Positions 42,639 to 50,311 of a stretch of 64,000 nt of DNA are shown piece by piece; positions within the stretch are counted from its first letter, which is position 1, and each line of letters begins with the position of its first letter. Where the stretch lies: positions 558,001 through 622,000 of the forward strand of contig NZ_JABJQZ010000001.1 in the NCBI RefSeq assembly GCF_013155335.1, in the 5' to 3' direction. A program made the position numbers and the translations under genes. The notes under the pieces were generated by a model, which saw only the letters and a list, made by a program, of their open reading frames with translations, ran no database searches and was not told the DNA's origin. The stretch comes from Nocardioides sp. zg-1230. GTDB lineage: Bacteria > Actinomycetota > Actinomycetes > Propionibacteriales > Nocardioidaceae.

Positions 42639-43084
42639 GGCTGTCCCTCCATGTTGGTCTGCAGGGTCCACCGGGCGCCCGCGCCCGAACCGTCGCGCCG
42701 GGCGACGACGGGCACGGTCAACGTCTCGACCCGCACCCGGCCGCGGTCACCGGGGGCCCACTGCTCGCCATCGGCCCGGGTGCAGGCCCACGTGGTGCCC
42801 TCGAGCTCGACGAGCAGCTCGTCCTGCCCCCGCGCGGGTCGTACGCCGCCCAGCGTGCCCTCGACCTGTACACCGTCGCCGCGGTCGACGAGCACCCGCT
42901 CGCCGGCGCGCGTGTGGAACATGTAGGCGACGACCTCCCAGTGGGGGTGGTCGTCCCGTTTGGCGCGGCTGAACTCCGGCAGTGGGTCGTCCTTGTGCGC
43001 CTCCTTCGCAGCGGCCCAGTCGCGGGCGGCCCAGTCGGCGATCTCCTCCGGGGTCATGTCACCCAGGTCGTCGCGACCGCTCAC
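42635..43084 (-). CDS. Possible immunity protein of the ADP-ribosyltransferase toxin
   Basis: 149 residues from GTG 43084, overlapping the toxin stop (GTGA). It begins with an acidic helical region (MTPEEIADWAARDWAAAKEAHK), then a beta-rich half with Trp and Gly turns. There is no signal or membrane segment. A small soluble protein encoded directly after a polymorphic toxin is usually its immunity protein; that is the only basis for the role, as I do not recognise the family. It could also be a chaperone of the stand-alone transferase downstream. Confidence 0.55.
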   Translation of the reverse strand: MSGRDDLGDMTPEEIADWAARDWAAAKEAHKDDPLPEFSRAKRDDHPHWEVVAYMFHTRAGERVLVDRGDGVQVEGTLGGVRPARGQDELLVELEGTTWACTRADGEQWAPGDRGRVRVETLTVPVVARRDGSGAGARWTLQTNMEGQP

Positions 43085-44712
43085 GGGATCTCCCTCACCA
43101 CCAGCTGCCGGACCCCGTCGGGCCCGATCGTGTTGCTGAGCACCTCGAACTCGGTGCCTGCCTTGAACAGGATCTCAGCCTCGGACCTCGCTGCGGAGAA
43201 GGGGCCGACGTTGGCGCCCGAGTGACCGTCGATGGTGATGCGGGTCGGGTTCTCCTTGCCGGGGTCCATGAACCCCTCCGCGACGTTGGGGTTGGTCGAG
43301 CTGCTGCTGAACCCGCGGTCGGAGAGGTTTCCTCCGTTGTTGACGTGCTCTACGACGGAGTCGGGCAGGTTGGTCGCGCGGTAGGTGGTGCCGTCGTACT
43401 TCGGCAGCTGGTCGAGGCCCGCGTTGGCGGCGTCGATGCGCTCCTGCACGCTGAGCTCGTTGGGCCCGATCTCGCGCATGTTGCCGTTCATCACCTTGTA
43501 GCCGTCGTCGGTGGTGTAGTCCCAGATCCCGCGGATCCCATCGCGGTCGAGCTCCGGGTGCTGCTGCATCACCTCGTCGAGCCACGGCTCGAGGGCCGGG
43601 TCGTCGAGGGTGCGATCCACACCCTGGGGTGGCGGGGTGACGTCGTCGTAGCGGTGGAGGTCGGCGAGGTCGTCCAGCCGGTTCAGGTCGGAGAGGTCGT
43701 CGAGCTTGTTGAGGTCCGAGAGGTGGTCCAGCTTGTCGAGGTCGGCCAGGTTGTCGAGCTTCGACAGGTCGGACAGCCCGTCCAGCAGGTCCATGCCGCC
43801 CTTCGCGCCGCGGGTGGCCAGCGCGCCGGCGCCGGCGGTGGCGACGGCGGCGACGGCGTCGGGGACGAGGTGCCCGATGGCGCGGGCCGGGTCGTCGGCC
43901 CAGGTGTCCCAGTCGAGCAGCGACTTGCCCAGCTCCTTGCCGAAGCCGACCGGGTCGGTCGTCAGGCCGGTGTAGATGCCCTGGGCCATCGTCCACGCGT
44001 TCTCGGCCGACAGCTCGTACTTCTTCATCAGCTCTTCGGGCGTGAGGTCACCCGTGGCGAGCTTGTAGGAGTCGATGACCAGGTTCACGGGGCTGAACGG
44101 CACCATCGTCAGCAGGTCCCACACCGCCTCGCCGGCGCCCTCGAAGATGCCGCCGACGAACTTCAGGCCCGACTCGAGCCAGTTGGGCTCCTCAGGCGCG
44201 TCGGCGCACCCGACCCGCACCTCCCCGGCACACACGTGCGCCGCGTTGTCGAGGTCGGCCCTCGCCGCCTCGAGCGCACCCAGCGCCTCCCGCTGGATCG
44301 GGCTGCCCCAGTCGACGAACGGCTCGGCCGGGTCGGTGCCGCCGCTGCTCCAGTAGGCCCGCATCCGCCCCATGTAGGAGTCGTACTGGGTGCGGGCGCT
44401 CTCCGACTCGCGCTGCCCCCGCTCGTGCTCCGCCTTCGCCTCCGCCGCGCGACGCTGGGCGTCCTCCAGCGCGCCGGCGTACGTCGTCAGGCCCGCCGCG
44501 GCCTTCTTGAACCCGTTGCCGGCCTTGATCCACCGGTCCGGCTCGAGGTCGTGCGCCTCGCGGAACTCGTCGGCGGCGCGGCCGGTCCACCCCGACACGT
44601 CGATCTTCGCCAGTGCGTCGCCGGTGTCGTAGAACAGCTGGCCCTTCTGCTCCATCGTGCGAGCCCTGGTCCGGATGGTGCCGGGGTTGCCCTCGATCAC
44701 GAAGTCCGGCAC
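43081..44712 (-). CDS. WXG-type polymorphic toxin with C-terminal ADP-ribosyltransferase domain
   Basis: 543 residues from GTG 44712. Residues 1-120 are a WXG/T7SS-signal-like helical domain (VSGWTGRAADEFREAH at about 39-54). About 176-300 is a pretoxin linker with a weakly hydrophobic helix (VPDAVAAVATAGAGALA). About 312-356 is a run of LSDLxKLD repeats. The last 120 residues carry an R-S-E ADP-ribosyltransferase: Arg445 in TTYRATNLP, SSSST at 469-473, and E511-x-E513 in SAARSEAEILFKAGTEF. It should be exported by a type VII system and modify a target in a rival or host cell. Its product is co-translated with the next three genes. Confidence 0.82.
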   Translation of the reverse strand: MPDFVIEGNPGTIRTRARTMEQKGQLFYDTGDALAKIDVSGWTGRAADEFREAHDLEPDRWIKAGNGFKKAAAGLTTYAGALEDAQRRAAEAKAEHERGQRESESARTQYDSYMGRMRAYWSSGGTDPAEPFVDWGSPIQREALGALEAARADLDNAAHVCAGEVRVGCADAPEEPNWLESGLKFVGGIFEGAGEAVWDLLTMVPFSPVNLVIDSYKLATGDLTPEELMKKYELSAENAWTMAQGIYTGLTTDPVGFGKELGKSLLDWDTWADDPARAIGHLVPDAVAAVATAGAGALATRGAKGGMDLLDGLSDLSKLDNLADLDKLDHLSDLNKLDDLSDLNRLDDLADLHRYDDVTPPPQGVDRTLDDPALEPWLDEVMQQHPELDRDGIRGIWDYTTDDGYKVMNGNMREIGPNELSVQERIDAANAGLDQLPKYDGTTYRATNLPDSVVEHVNNGGNLSDRGFSSSSTNPNVAEGFMDPGKENPTRITIDGHSGANVGPFSAARSEAEILFKAGTEFEVLSNTIGPDGVRQLVVREIP

Positions 44713-44713
44713 G

Positions 44714-45037
44714 TCACATCACCTTGATGCCGGCGATGGTGCCCTTGAGCGCGGACAGGGCGTCGTAGCCGGCCTTGTCGGTCTCGAAGTAGTTCATCGC
44801 GATCTTGCCCAGTCGTCCGGACATCTCCTCGACGTCCTGGCAGAGGTTGTTGACGCCCTCCTCCCAGCGGTTCTTGAACTCGTCGAGCGCGCCCCACACG
44901 ACGTCGCTGCCGACGTCACCCTTGCCGGGGACGAGGTCCTCGACGTCCTGGTCCTTGAAGAGCTGGACGGTCTCGCTGAGCCCCTGGGCGGCCTGGCCCA
45001 TGCTCTCGAGGTCGACCTCGAAGTCGTACGACGGCAT
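44714..45037 (-). CDS. WXG100-family protein (toxin partner)
   Basis: 107 residues from ATG 45037; a longer start at 45070 is open, but the shorter form begins PSYDFEVDLESM as in this family. It is all-helical, with a central turn ALDEFKNRWEEGVNN, a W-x-x-G version of the WXG turn, between two helices. Size and context (1 nt before the toxin gene) make it the ESAT-6-like partner that pairs with the toxin N-domain for type VII export. The ESX apparatus itself is not in this window. Confidence 0.8.
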   Translation of the reverse strand: MPSYDFEVDLESMGQAAQGLSETVQLFKDQDVEDLVPGKGDVGSDVVWGALDEFKNRWEEGVNNLCQDVEEMSGRLGKIAMNYFETDKAGYDALSALKGTIAGIKVM

Positions 45038-45161
45038 GGGACCCCGATTCCCTGCGGACGGGCCGCTCAAACCGTTCGGCCCCGACGAGCACGTCAGATG
45101 TGTGAGCGGGGCGCCCGAGGGGTAGGAAGGAGCCGATCGACCCGAACGAGAGGGGGCGGCC

Positions 45162-45482
45162 GTGGCCGTCGGACTTGTCTACTCCGAGATGCAGGCGGCG
45201 GCCCAGGCCGTGGCCGATGCGGTGGAGCCGCTGCAGACGACGCTGCAGGACCTCGGCGCCACCATCGAGACCGAGGCCGGCAAGGGCTTCAGCGGCCAGG
45301 CGGCCGCCGGGTTCGGCGAGGCGGTCAACGCCTGGTTCGACGTCGCGATCACGCTGGGCCCGATCCTCGAGGGCTACTCGCAGAGCCTGATGTACGTCGC
45401 CCAGGAGCACGCGACCAACGACGTCGCCCAGGCCGAGCGGGCCGGGCAGCTGGCCGATCGCCTCGGCGGTGGTCCGCGATGA
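45162..45482 (+). CDS. ESAT-6/WXG100-like protein
   Basis: 106 residues from GTG 45162. Two long Ala-rich helices (about 8-40 and 50-90) flank NAWFDVAITLG, a degenerate W-x-G turn. There is no signal peptide. It is divergent from the WXG-toxin operon, with 124 nt between starts, and overlaps the next gene (ATGA at 45479). Probably one half of a heterodimeric type VII substrate or chaperone pair. Confidence 0.72.
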   Translation: MAVGLVYSEMQAAAQAVADAVEPLQTTLQDLGATIETEAGKGFSGQAAAGFGEAVNAWFDVAITLGPILEGYSQSLMYVAQEHATNDVAQAERAGQLADRLGGGPR

Positions 45483-45778
45483 GCGCCCGCGGTCTCGTCG
45501 TCCACCAGGGCTCGCTCTCGACGCTGGAGACGGCGCTCGCCGATGCCACGACGGCGATCACGACCCAGATCACCGACCTCCTCGAGCAGGTGGAGTCCCT
45601 GACCCCGGGGTGGGACGAGACAAGCGAGTCGCACCTGGCACACCTCGAGCACCAGCAGAAGCTGCGCGACGGGGTCGAGCGGCTCACCGAGGCGCTCGAC
45701 CAGGTCAGGTCCAGGCTGGCCACCTACCGCGAGGACGCCCGCGAGATCGAGGTCGAGAACGTCGCGATCGTGAACTGA
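45479..45778 (+). CDS. WXG100-like partner protein
   Basis: 99 residues from ATG 45479, overlapping the upstream stop. Helix one (SLSTLETALADATTAITTQITDLLEQVESL) is followed by the turn TPGWDETSES and a long second helix rich in Arg and Glu. This is the WXG100 layout with W-D-E instead of W-x-G. It pairs with the 106-residue gene directly upstream, as ESAT-6/CFP-10 pairs do. The two genes share the promoter region with the toxin operon on the other strand. Confidence 0.72.
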   Translation: MSARGLVVHQGSLSTLETALADATTAITTQITDLLEQVESLTPGWDETSESHLAHLEHQQKLRDGVERLTEALDQVRSRLATYREDAREIEVENVAIVN

Positions 45779-45801
45779 TCGCCCGCACCTCGGCGGTTGA
45801 A

Positions 45802-45816
45802 GTTACCTGCGGGTAG
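45802..45816. promoter_or_regulatory. TTACC-type operator upstream of the etfD-like gene
   Basis: GTTACCTGCGGGTAG, an inverted TACC/GGTA pair, 91 nt upstream of the etfD-like start. A related box, GTTACCGGTGAGTAG, precedes the fadE5-like gene at 63707-63721. Symmetry and shared pathway suggest a common regulator, perhaps TetR-type. Confidence 0.55.
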
Positions 45817-45906
45817 GATCCATCTCACGCCGCAGAGCCCTGCCGTCGGTGTGATCGGCGGACCTAGGCTGCGGCTCTGTACGCCCCTACCGAGGAGCAG
45901 CCCTTC

Positions 45907-48900
45907 ATGCAGATGATCGCGATCGTCGTCTCGTTCGCACTGACCGTCGCCGCGGTGGCCATGCTGGTCCCGGCCGTACGGCGCATGCTGGGCGTGATCC
46001 GCGCGAGCCAGCCGGCGCCGGGCCGCAACGACAACCCGGCCGGTCGCACCGCGACGATGCTCAAGGAGACGTTCCTCCACACCCGGATGCTGCAGTGGCA
46101 CTGGGTCGGCATCATGCACTGGTTCGTCTACATGGGTTTCCTGCTCCTCAGCACGGCCGTGCTGGCGGCGTACTTCCAGCTCTTCAAGCCCGACTTCGCC
46201 TACCCGATCATCGGCCACTGGTATCCCTTCGAGTGGCTCATGGAGGTCATCGGGGCACTCAGCACGATCGGCATCGTCTTCCTGATCGTCTACCGCCAGA
46301 AGCACCACCCGCGCAGCGAGGGCCGCCGGAGCCGGTTCTTCGGCTCCACCTTCTGGCAGGCCTACTTCGTCGAGGCGCTCGCGCTGCTCGAGGGCTCCGC
46401 GATCCTGTTCGTCCGGGCCGCGGAGTGGCGGCTCGACGAGGAGGCCGGCCGCGCCCACTACCCGTTCTCGTCGTGGCTCGGTGACCTGCTCTACCCGAGC
46501 TCCGTCACGTCCCTCGAGAACCTCATCTACGTGATCGCGACCTTCAAGATCGCGCTGGCGATGATCTGGCTGATGGTCATCGCCCGCAACATCACCATGG
46601 GCATCGCCTGGCACCGTTTCACCGCGTGGTTCAACATCTGGTTCAAGCGCGAGGCCGACGGCACCACCGCACTGGGTGCGATGAAGCCGCTGACCTCGAA
46701 CGGCAAGGCGGTCACCCTCGACGACATCGACGACCTCGACGAGGACTCGGCCCTCGGCGCCGGCCAGGTCGAGGACTTCTCGTGGAAGGGGATCCTCGAC
46801 TTCACCACCTGCACCGAGTGCGGCCGCTGCCAGTCACAGTGCCCGGCCTGGAACACCGAGAAGCCCCTCTCCCCCAAGCTCCTCATCACCAGCCTGCGCG
46901 ACCACGCGTACGCCAAGCACGACGGCGCCGAGGGCCACCGCGAGCGTGCGCTCGTCGGCGCGGGCACCAAGGGCGAGAGCGGTGGCACGGGGACCGACGT
47001 CCTCGACTACTTCTACAACCCTGCCGACGGCGACTTCGTCATCGACGAGGACGTGCTCTGGAGCTGCACCTCGTGCGGCGCCTGCGTCCAGCAGTGCCCC
47101 GTCGACATCGAGCACGTCGACCACATCATGGACATGCGGCGCTACCAGCTGCTCGTGGAGTCCAACTTCCCGGCCGAGCTCAACCAGCTGTTCAAGGGTC
47201 TGGAGAACAAGGGCAACCCGTGGAACATGTCGAGCACCGCTCGCATGGACTGGGCCAAGGGCCTCGACTTCGAGGTGCCGGTCGTCGGCGAGGACCTGGA
47301 GTCCCTCGAGTCGGTCGACTGGCTGTTCTGGGTCGGCTGCGCCGGGGCGTACGAGGACCGCGCGAAGAAGACCACCCGCGCGGTCGCCGAGCTGCTCGAC
47401 ATGGCCGGCATCTCCTTCGGCGTGCTCGGCAACGGTGAGACCTGCACCGGCGACCCGGCCCGCCGCGCGGGCAACGAGTTCGTCTTCCAGGGCCTCGCGC
47501 AGCAGAACGTCGAGACCTTCAAGGAGTACAAGGTCAAGAAGGTCGTCTCGACCTGCGCCCACTGCTTCAACACGCTCAAGAACGAGTACAAGGACTTCGG
47601 CATCGAGCTCGAGGTCGTGCACCACACCCAGCTGCTCAACCGCCTCGTCCGCGAGGGGAAGTTGACCCCCGTCAAGGACGGCGCGGGCGCGGCGAAGCGC
47701 TCGATCACCTACCACGACCCGTGCTACCTCGGTCGCCACAACGAGGTCTACACGCCGCCGCGCGAGCTGCTGCAGGTCCTGCCCGGCGCCGAGGTCATCG
47801 AGATGGAGCGCAACTCCGAACGCTCCTTCTGCTGCGGCGCCGGTGGCGCACGCATGTGGATGGAGGAGAACATCGGCGAGCGGATCAACATGAACCGCAC
47901 CAAGGAGGCCGTCGGCACCGGCGCCGACCAGATCGCCGTCGGCTGCCCCTTCTGCCGTGTGATGCTCTCCGACGGGCTCACGATGCAGCAGAGCAAGGGC
48001 GAGGCCCGCGAGGAGGTCGAGGTCCTCGACGTCGCGCAGATGCTCCTCGCCTCGGTCAAGGGCGTGCAGGCGACCAAGGCCGCGCCGGGCTCCGCGCCCG
48101 CCGCTGCGCCCGCCGCTGCTGCCGCCGGAGCCGGCGTCGCCACCGACGTGGCGACCAAGGACGAGCCGGAGGCGGGCGACGTCACCGTCACCGACGACAC
48201 CGTCACCGAGACCGCCGACGTAGGCCCGGCCGCCAAGGCGTCGGGCGGTACGTCGCTCTTCGACACGCCCGCTCCGGAGGAGTCGGCCCCCGCAGCCGGG
48301 CCGGCCTCGTCGGGCTCGCTCTTCGACACCCCGGCGGACGCCGCGCCGACCGCCGGCGCGGCCGACGCGACGTCCGACGCGAAGCCGGCCGAGGCGTTCT
48401 CCGGTGGTTCGCTCTTCGACACCCCGGCCCCCGAGGAGGCGCCCACGCCCCAGGCCGAGGAGAAGCCCGCCGAGGAGGCGCCGGCTGCGAAGCCGGCTGC
48501 GCCGACTGACCTCGGCAGCGGCGGGTCGCTCTTCGACCTCGAGTCGCCCGAGCCCGCCCCCGCGGCAACCGAGCCGGACGCCCCTGCCACGTCGGAGGCG
48601 CCCGAGGCAAAGCCCGCCGCCGCGCCTGCCGCGCCTGCCGCGGAGCTGGGGGGCGGCTCGCTCTTCGACATCGCCGCACCCGAGCCGGTGGCTGACGAGC
48701 CGGCAGCGGCTGCCGAGCCGGAGCCGACCCCGGAGCCCGAGCCGAAGGCAGAGGCCGCACCCGAGCCCGCCCCGGAGCCGGTCGCCGACGCGGCCCCGGC
48801 CAGCAGCACGGCGTCCACGCCCACCACCGACGCCGACCTCGCGAGCCTGGGGTCGCTCTTCGACCTCCCGGCACCCGAGACCGCCGCCGAGCCCGCCCCA

Positions 48901-49509
48901 GAGGCGACCGTGGCCGCTGAGTCTCCCAGCGACTCAACATCCGAAGAGGCCCCCGCGGTGGCGACTGTTGCCGCTGAGTCTCCCAGCGACTCAACGCCCG
49001 AAGAGGCCCCCGCGGTGGCGACTGTTGCCCCTGAGTCTCCCAGCGACTCACCGTCGAGGGTGCCCGCAGCGCCGGCCGCCGGCGGCGAGGCATCGACCCC
49101 GGCCACCGACGTCGACCTGTCGGGCCTGGGCTCGCTGTTCGACCTCGAGGCGCCCGCTGCCGCACCCGCAGCACCGGCTGCGCAGACCGAGGCGACCTCC
49201 GCCCCGGCGCCGGCTGACGAGCAGGCGCCGGAGCCCGAGGCGACGCCGGAGCCGGCCGCCAGCGCCCCGCCGAGCGGGGCGGACCTGAGCCAGGCCGCCC
49301 TCTTCCGCGACCCCGAGGACGCCGCGGCCGGGGACCGGCAGACCGTCCTCGACGCGGACGACGAGCCCGCAGCCGAAGACACGACGGACGCGAGCGACGT
49401 ACCCGCAGAGACGGACGACGAGCCGAAGCCCGCCGCCTCCACCGGCCCGGCCCACACGCCGCGCACGGACGCCGACATCAGCGGGTCGGGCTCCCTTTTC
49501 GACCTCTGA
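45907..49509 (+). CDS. etfD: EtfD-like membrane iron-sulphur reductase with long SLFD-repeat tail
   Basis: 1200 residues. About 1-240: five membrane helices of the NarI-like haem-b type. Two ferredoxin motifs follow, CTECGRCQSQCP (about 302) and CTSCGACVQQCP (about 387), then two CCG domains ending CCGAGGARMW (about 642). This matches actinobacterial EtfD (Rv0338c-type), which passes electrons from ETF in fatty-acid oxidation to the quinone pool. From about 718 to the end is an Ala/Pro/Glu-rich disordered tail with eight SLFD motifs (such as GGSLFDTPAPEE), the last forming the C-terminus, and three 19-residue tandem repeats. The gene symbol is inferred. Confidence 0.85.
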   Translation: MQMIAIVVSFALTVAAVAMLVPAVRRMLGVIRASQPAPGRNDNPAGRTATMLKETFLHTRMLQWHWVGIMHWFVYMGFLLLSTAVLAAYFQLFKPDFAYPIIGHWYPFEWLMEVIGALSTIGIVFLIVYRQKHHPRSEGRRSRFFGSTFWQAYFVEALALLEGSAILFVRAAEWRLDEEAGRAHYPFSSWLGDLLYPSSVTSLENLIYVIATFKIALAMIWLMVIARNITMGIAWHRFTAWFNIWFKREADGTTALGAMKPLTSNGKAVTLDDIDDLDEDSALGAGQVEDFSWKGILDFTTCTECGRCQSQCPAWNTEKPLSPKLLITSLRDHAYAKHDGAEGHRERALVGAGTKGESGGTGTDVLDYFYNPADGDFVIDEDVLWSCTSCGACVQQCPVDIEHVDHIMDMRRYQLLVESNFPAELNQLFKGLENKGNPWNMSSTARMDWAKGLDFEVPVVGEDLESLESVDWLFWVGCAGAYEDRAKKTTRAVAELLDMAGISFGVLGNGETCTGDPARRAGNEFVFQGLAQQNVETFKEYKVKKVVSTCAHCFNTLKNEYKDFGIELEVVHHTQLLNRLVREGKLTPVKDGAGAAKRSITYHDPCYLGRHNEVYTPPRELLQVLPGAEVIEMERNSERSFCCGAGGARMWMEENIGERINMNRTKEAVGTGADQIAVGCPFCRVMLSDGLTMQQSKGEAREEVEVLDVAQMLLASVKGVQATKAAPGSAPAAAPAAAAAGAGVATDVATKDEPEAGDVTVTDDTVTETADVGPAAKASGGTSLFDTPAPEESAPAAGPASSGSLFDTPADAAPTAGAADATSDAKPAEAFSGGSLFDTPAPEEAPTPQAEEKPAEEAPAAKPAAPTDLGSGGSLFDLESPEPAPAATEPDAPATSEAPEAKPAAAPAAPAAELGGGSLFDIAAPEPVADEPAAAAEPEPTPEPEPKAEAAPEPAPEPVADAAPASSTASTPTTDADLASLGSLFDLPAPETAAEPAPEATVAAESPSDSTSEEAPAVATVAAESPSDSTPEEAPAVATVAPESPSDSPSRVPAAPAAGGEASTPATDVDLSGLGSLFDLEAPAAAPAAPAAQTEATSAPAPADEQAPEPEATPEPAASAPPSGADLSQAALFRDPEDAAAGDRQTVLDADDEPAAEDTTDASDVPAETDDEPKPAASTGPAHTPRTDADISGSGSLFDL
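48918..49050 (+). repeat. 57-bp tandem repeat inside the etfD-like tail
   Basis: Three copies, starting TGAGTC at 48918, 48975 and 49032, each contain the inverted pair TGAGTC-tcccagc-GACTCA. They encode ESPSDST-type 19-residue units. The repeat has lower GC than the surrounding gene. Confidence 0.75.
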
Positions 49510-49520
49510 CCGGCCTCTCC

Positions 49521-49577
49521 TGAACTTGTCGGCCCGTGCATCGGCCGACAAGTTCAGGAATCCCCGGCTGCCCGGGG
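49521..49577. repeat. Composite two-hairpin repeat, copy 2 (inverted)
   Basis: TGAACTTGTCGGCC (49521-49534) pairs perfectly with GGCCGACAAGTTCA (49543-49556), loop CGTGCATC. Then CCCCGG (49562-49567) pairs with CCGGGG (49572-49577). It is the element of 22307-22366 in reverse orientation, 12 nt behind the etfD-like stop. Confidence 0.7.
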
Positions 49578-49596
49578 ACCCCTGAAACCAACGTAG

Positions 49597-49659
49597 TGAC
49601 ATCACCGCGACGCCAGATGACATCACAACGGCATTGACATGACATCACAGTGATGTCAT
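49597..49659. promoter_or_regulatory. Operator array of the RHH regulator gene
   Basis: TGACATCAC occurs at 49597, 49618 and 49640, spaced 21-22 nt (two helical turns). The last forms a perfect 21-nt palindrome with GTGATGTCA (49639-49659). It ends 10 nt before the start of the RHH gene, so autoregulation is likely. Confidence 0.7.
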
Positions 49660-49669
49660 GGTGGTGCAC

Positions 49670-50218
49670 ATGGACATCACCCCGTACGTCGACAGCCTCC
49701 GCCGCGACCTCGTCGCCGCGTCCGAGGCCGGGGGCGACGAGCTCAAGAAGGCCGCGGAGCGCCTGGCCTACGCGCTCGACCCAAGCGCGCGGCTCGCCCT
49801 GATGGAGGCCATCTCGCATGCCGCGGCCGAGATCACCGCCGAGCTGCCCGACGGCAGCGTGGACGTGCGGCTCGTGGGCCGCGAGCTCGACTTCGTCGTC
49901 GAGGTCGCTCCCCCCGCCGCCATGCCCACCCCGCCCCCGCCACCTGCTCCCCCGGCGCCGCCGGAGGAGGAGGCCGGCGACCTGGCCCGCATCACGCTGC
50001 GGATCCCGGAGGCGGTCAAGGCCAGGGCCGAGGAGAGGGCCGCCGCAGCCGGGCAGAGCCTCAACACCTGGATGGTCAACGTGGTGCGCAGCGCCACCAA
50101 CGAGCACGCCATCAACGTCGACATCGACCTCAGCAGCGTTCCCTTCGTGGGCTACGACCCGTTCGCCGGAAACCGCAAGCCGGGACAGGGCAACCGCCGG
50201 ATGACCGGCTGGCTCTGA
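49670..50218 (+). CDS. Ribbon-helix-helix (HicB-like) DNA-binding protein
   Basis: 182 residues from ATG 49670. ATG 49658 is open but lies in the operator, and family members begin near MDxTPYVDxLRR. Residues 1-85 form an alpha/beta N-domain (DSLRRDLVAASEAGGDELKKAAERLA...VDVRLVGRELDFVVEV). A Pro-rich linker follows (about 87-102). Residues about 106-145 are the RHH domain: ARITLRIPEAVKARAEERAA, then AGQSLNTWMVNVVR. The C-terminus is Gly/Arg-rich. Related genes next to DUF4097 genes are often annotated as HicB-type antitoxins, but no toxin gene is adjacent. Probably a local autoregulator of this operon. Confidence 0.82.
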   Translation: MDITPYVDSLRRDLVAASEAGGDELKKAAERLAYALDPSARLALMEAISHAAAEITAELPDGSVDVRLVGRELDFVVEVAPPAAMPTPPPPPAPPAPPEEEAGDLARITLRIPEAVKARAEERAAAAGQSLNTWMVNVVRSATNEHAINVDIDLSSVPFVGYDPFAGNRKPGQGNRRMTGWL

Positions 50219-50311
50219 CCACCTGACCCCTCGGGGCACGAGCCCCGCCACCCATCGCCCACCGGACCGGCACCGCCGGCCCGTCGGACGAGCACACCCT
50301 CAGGAGACCCG

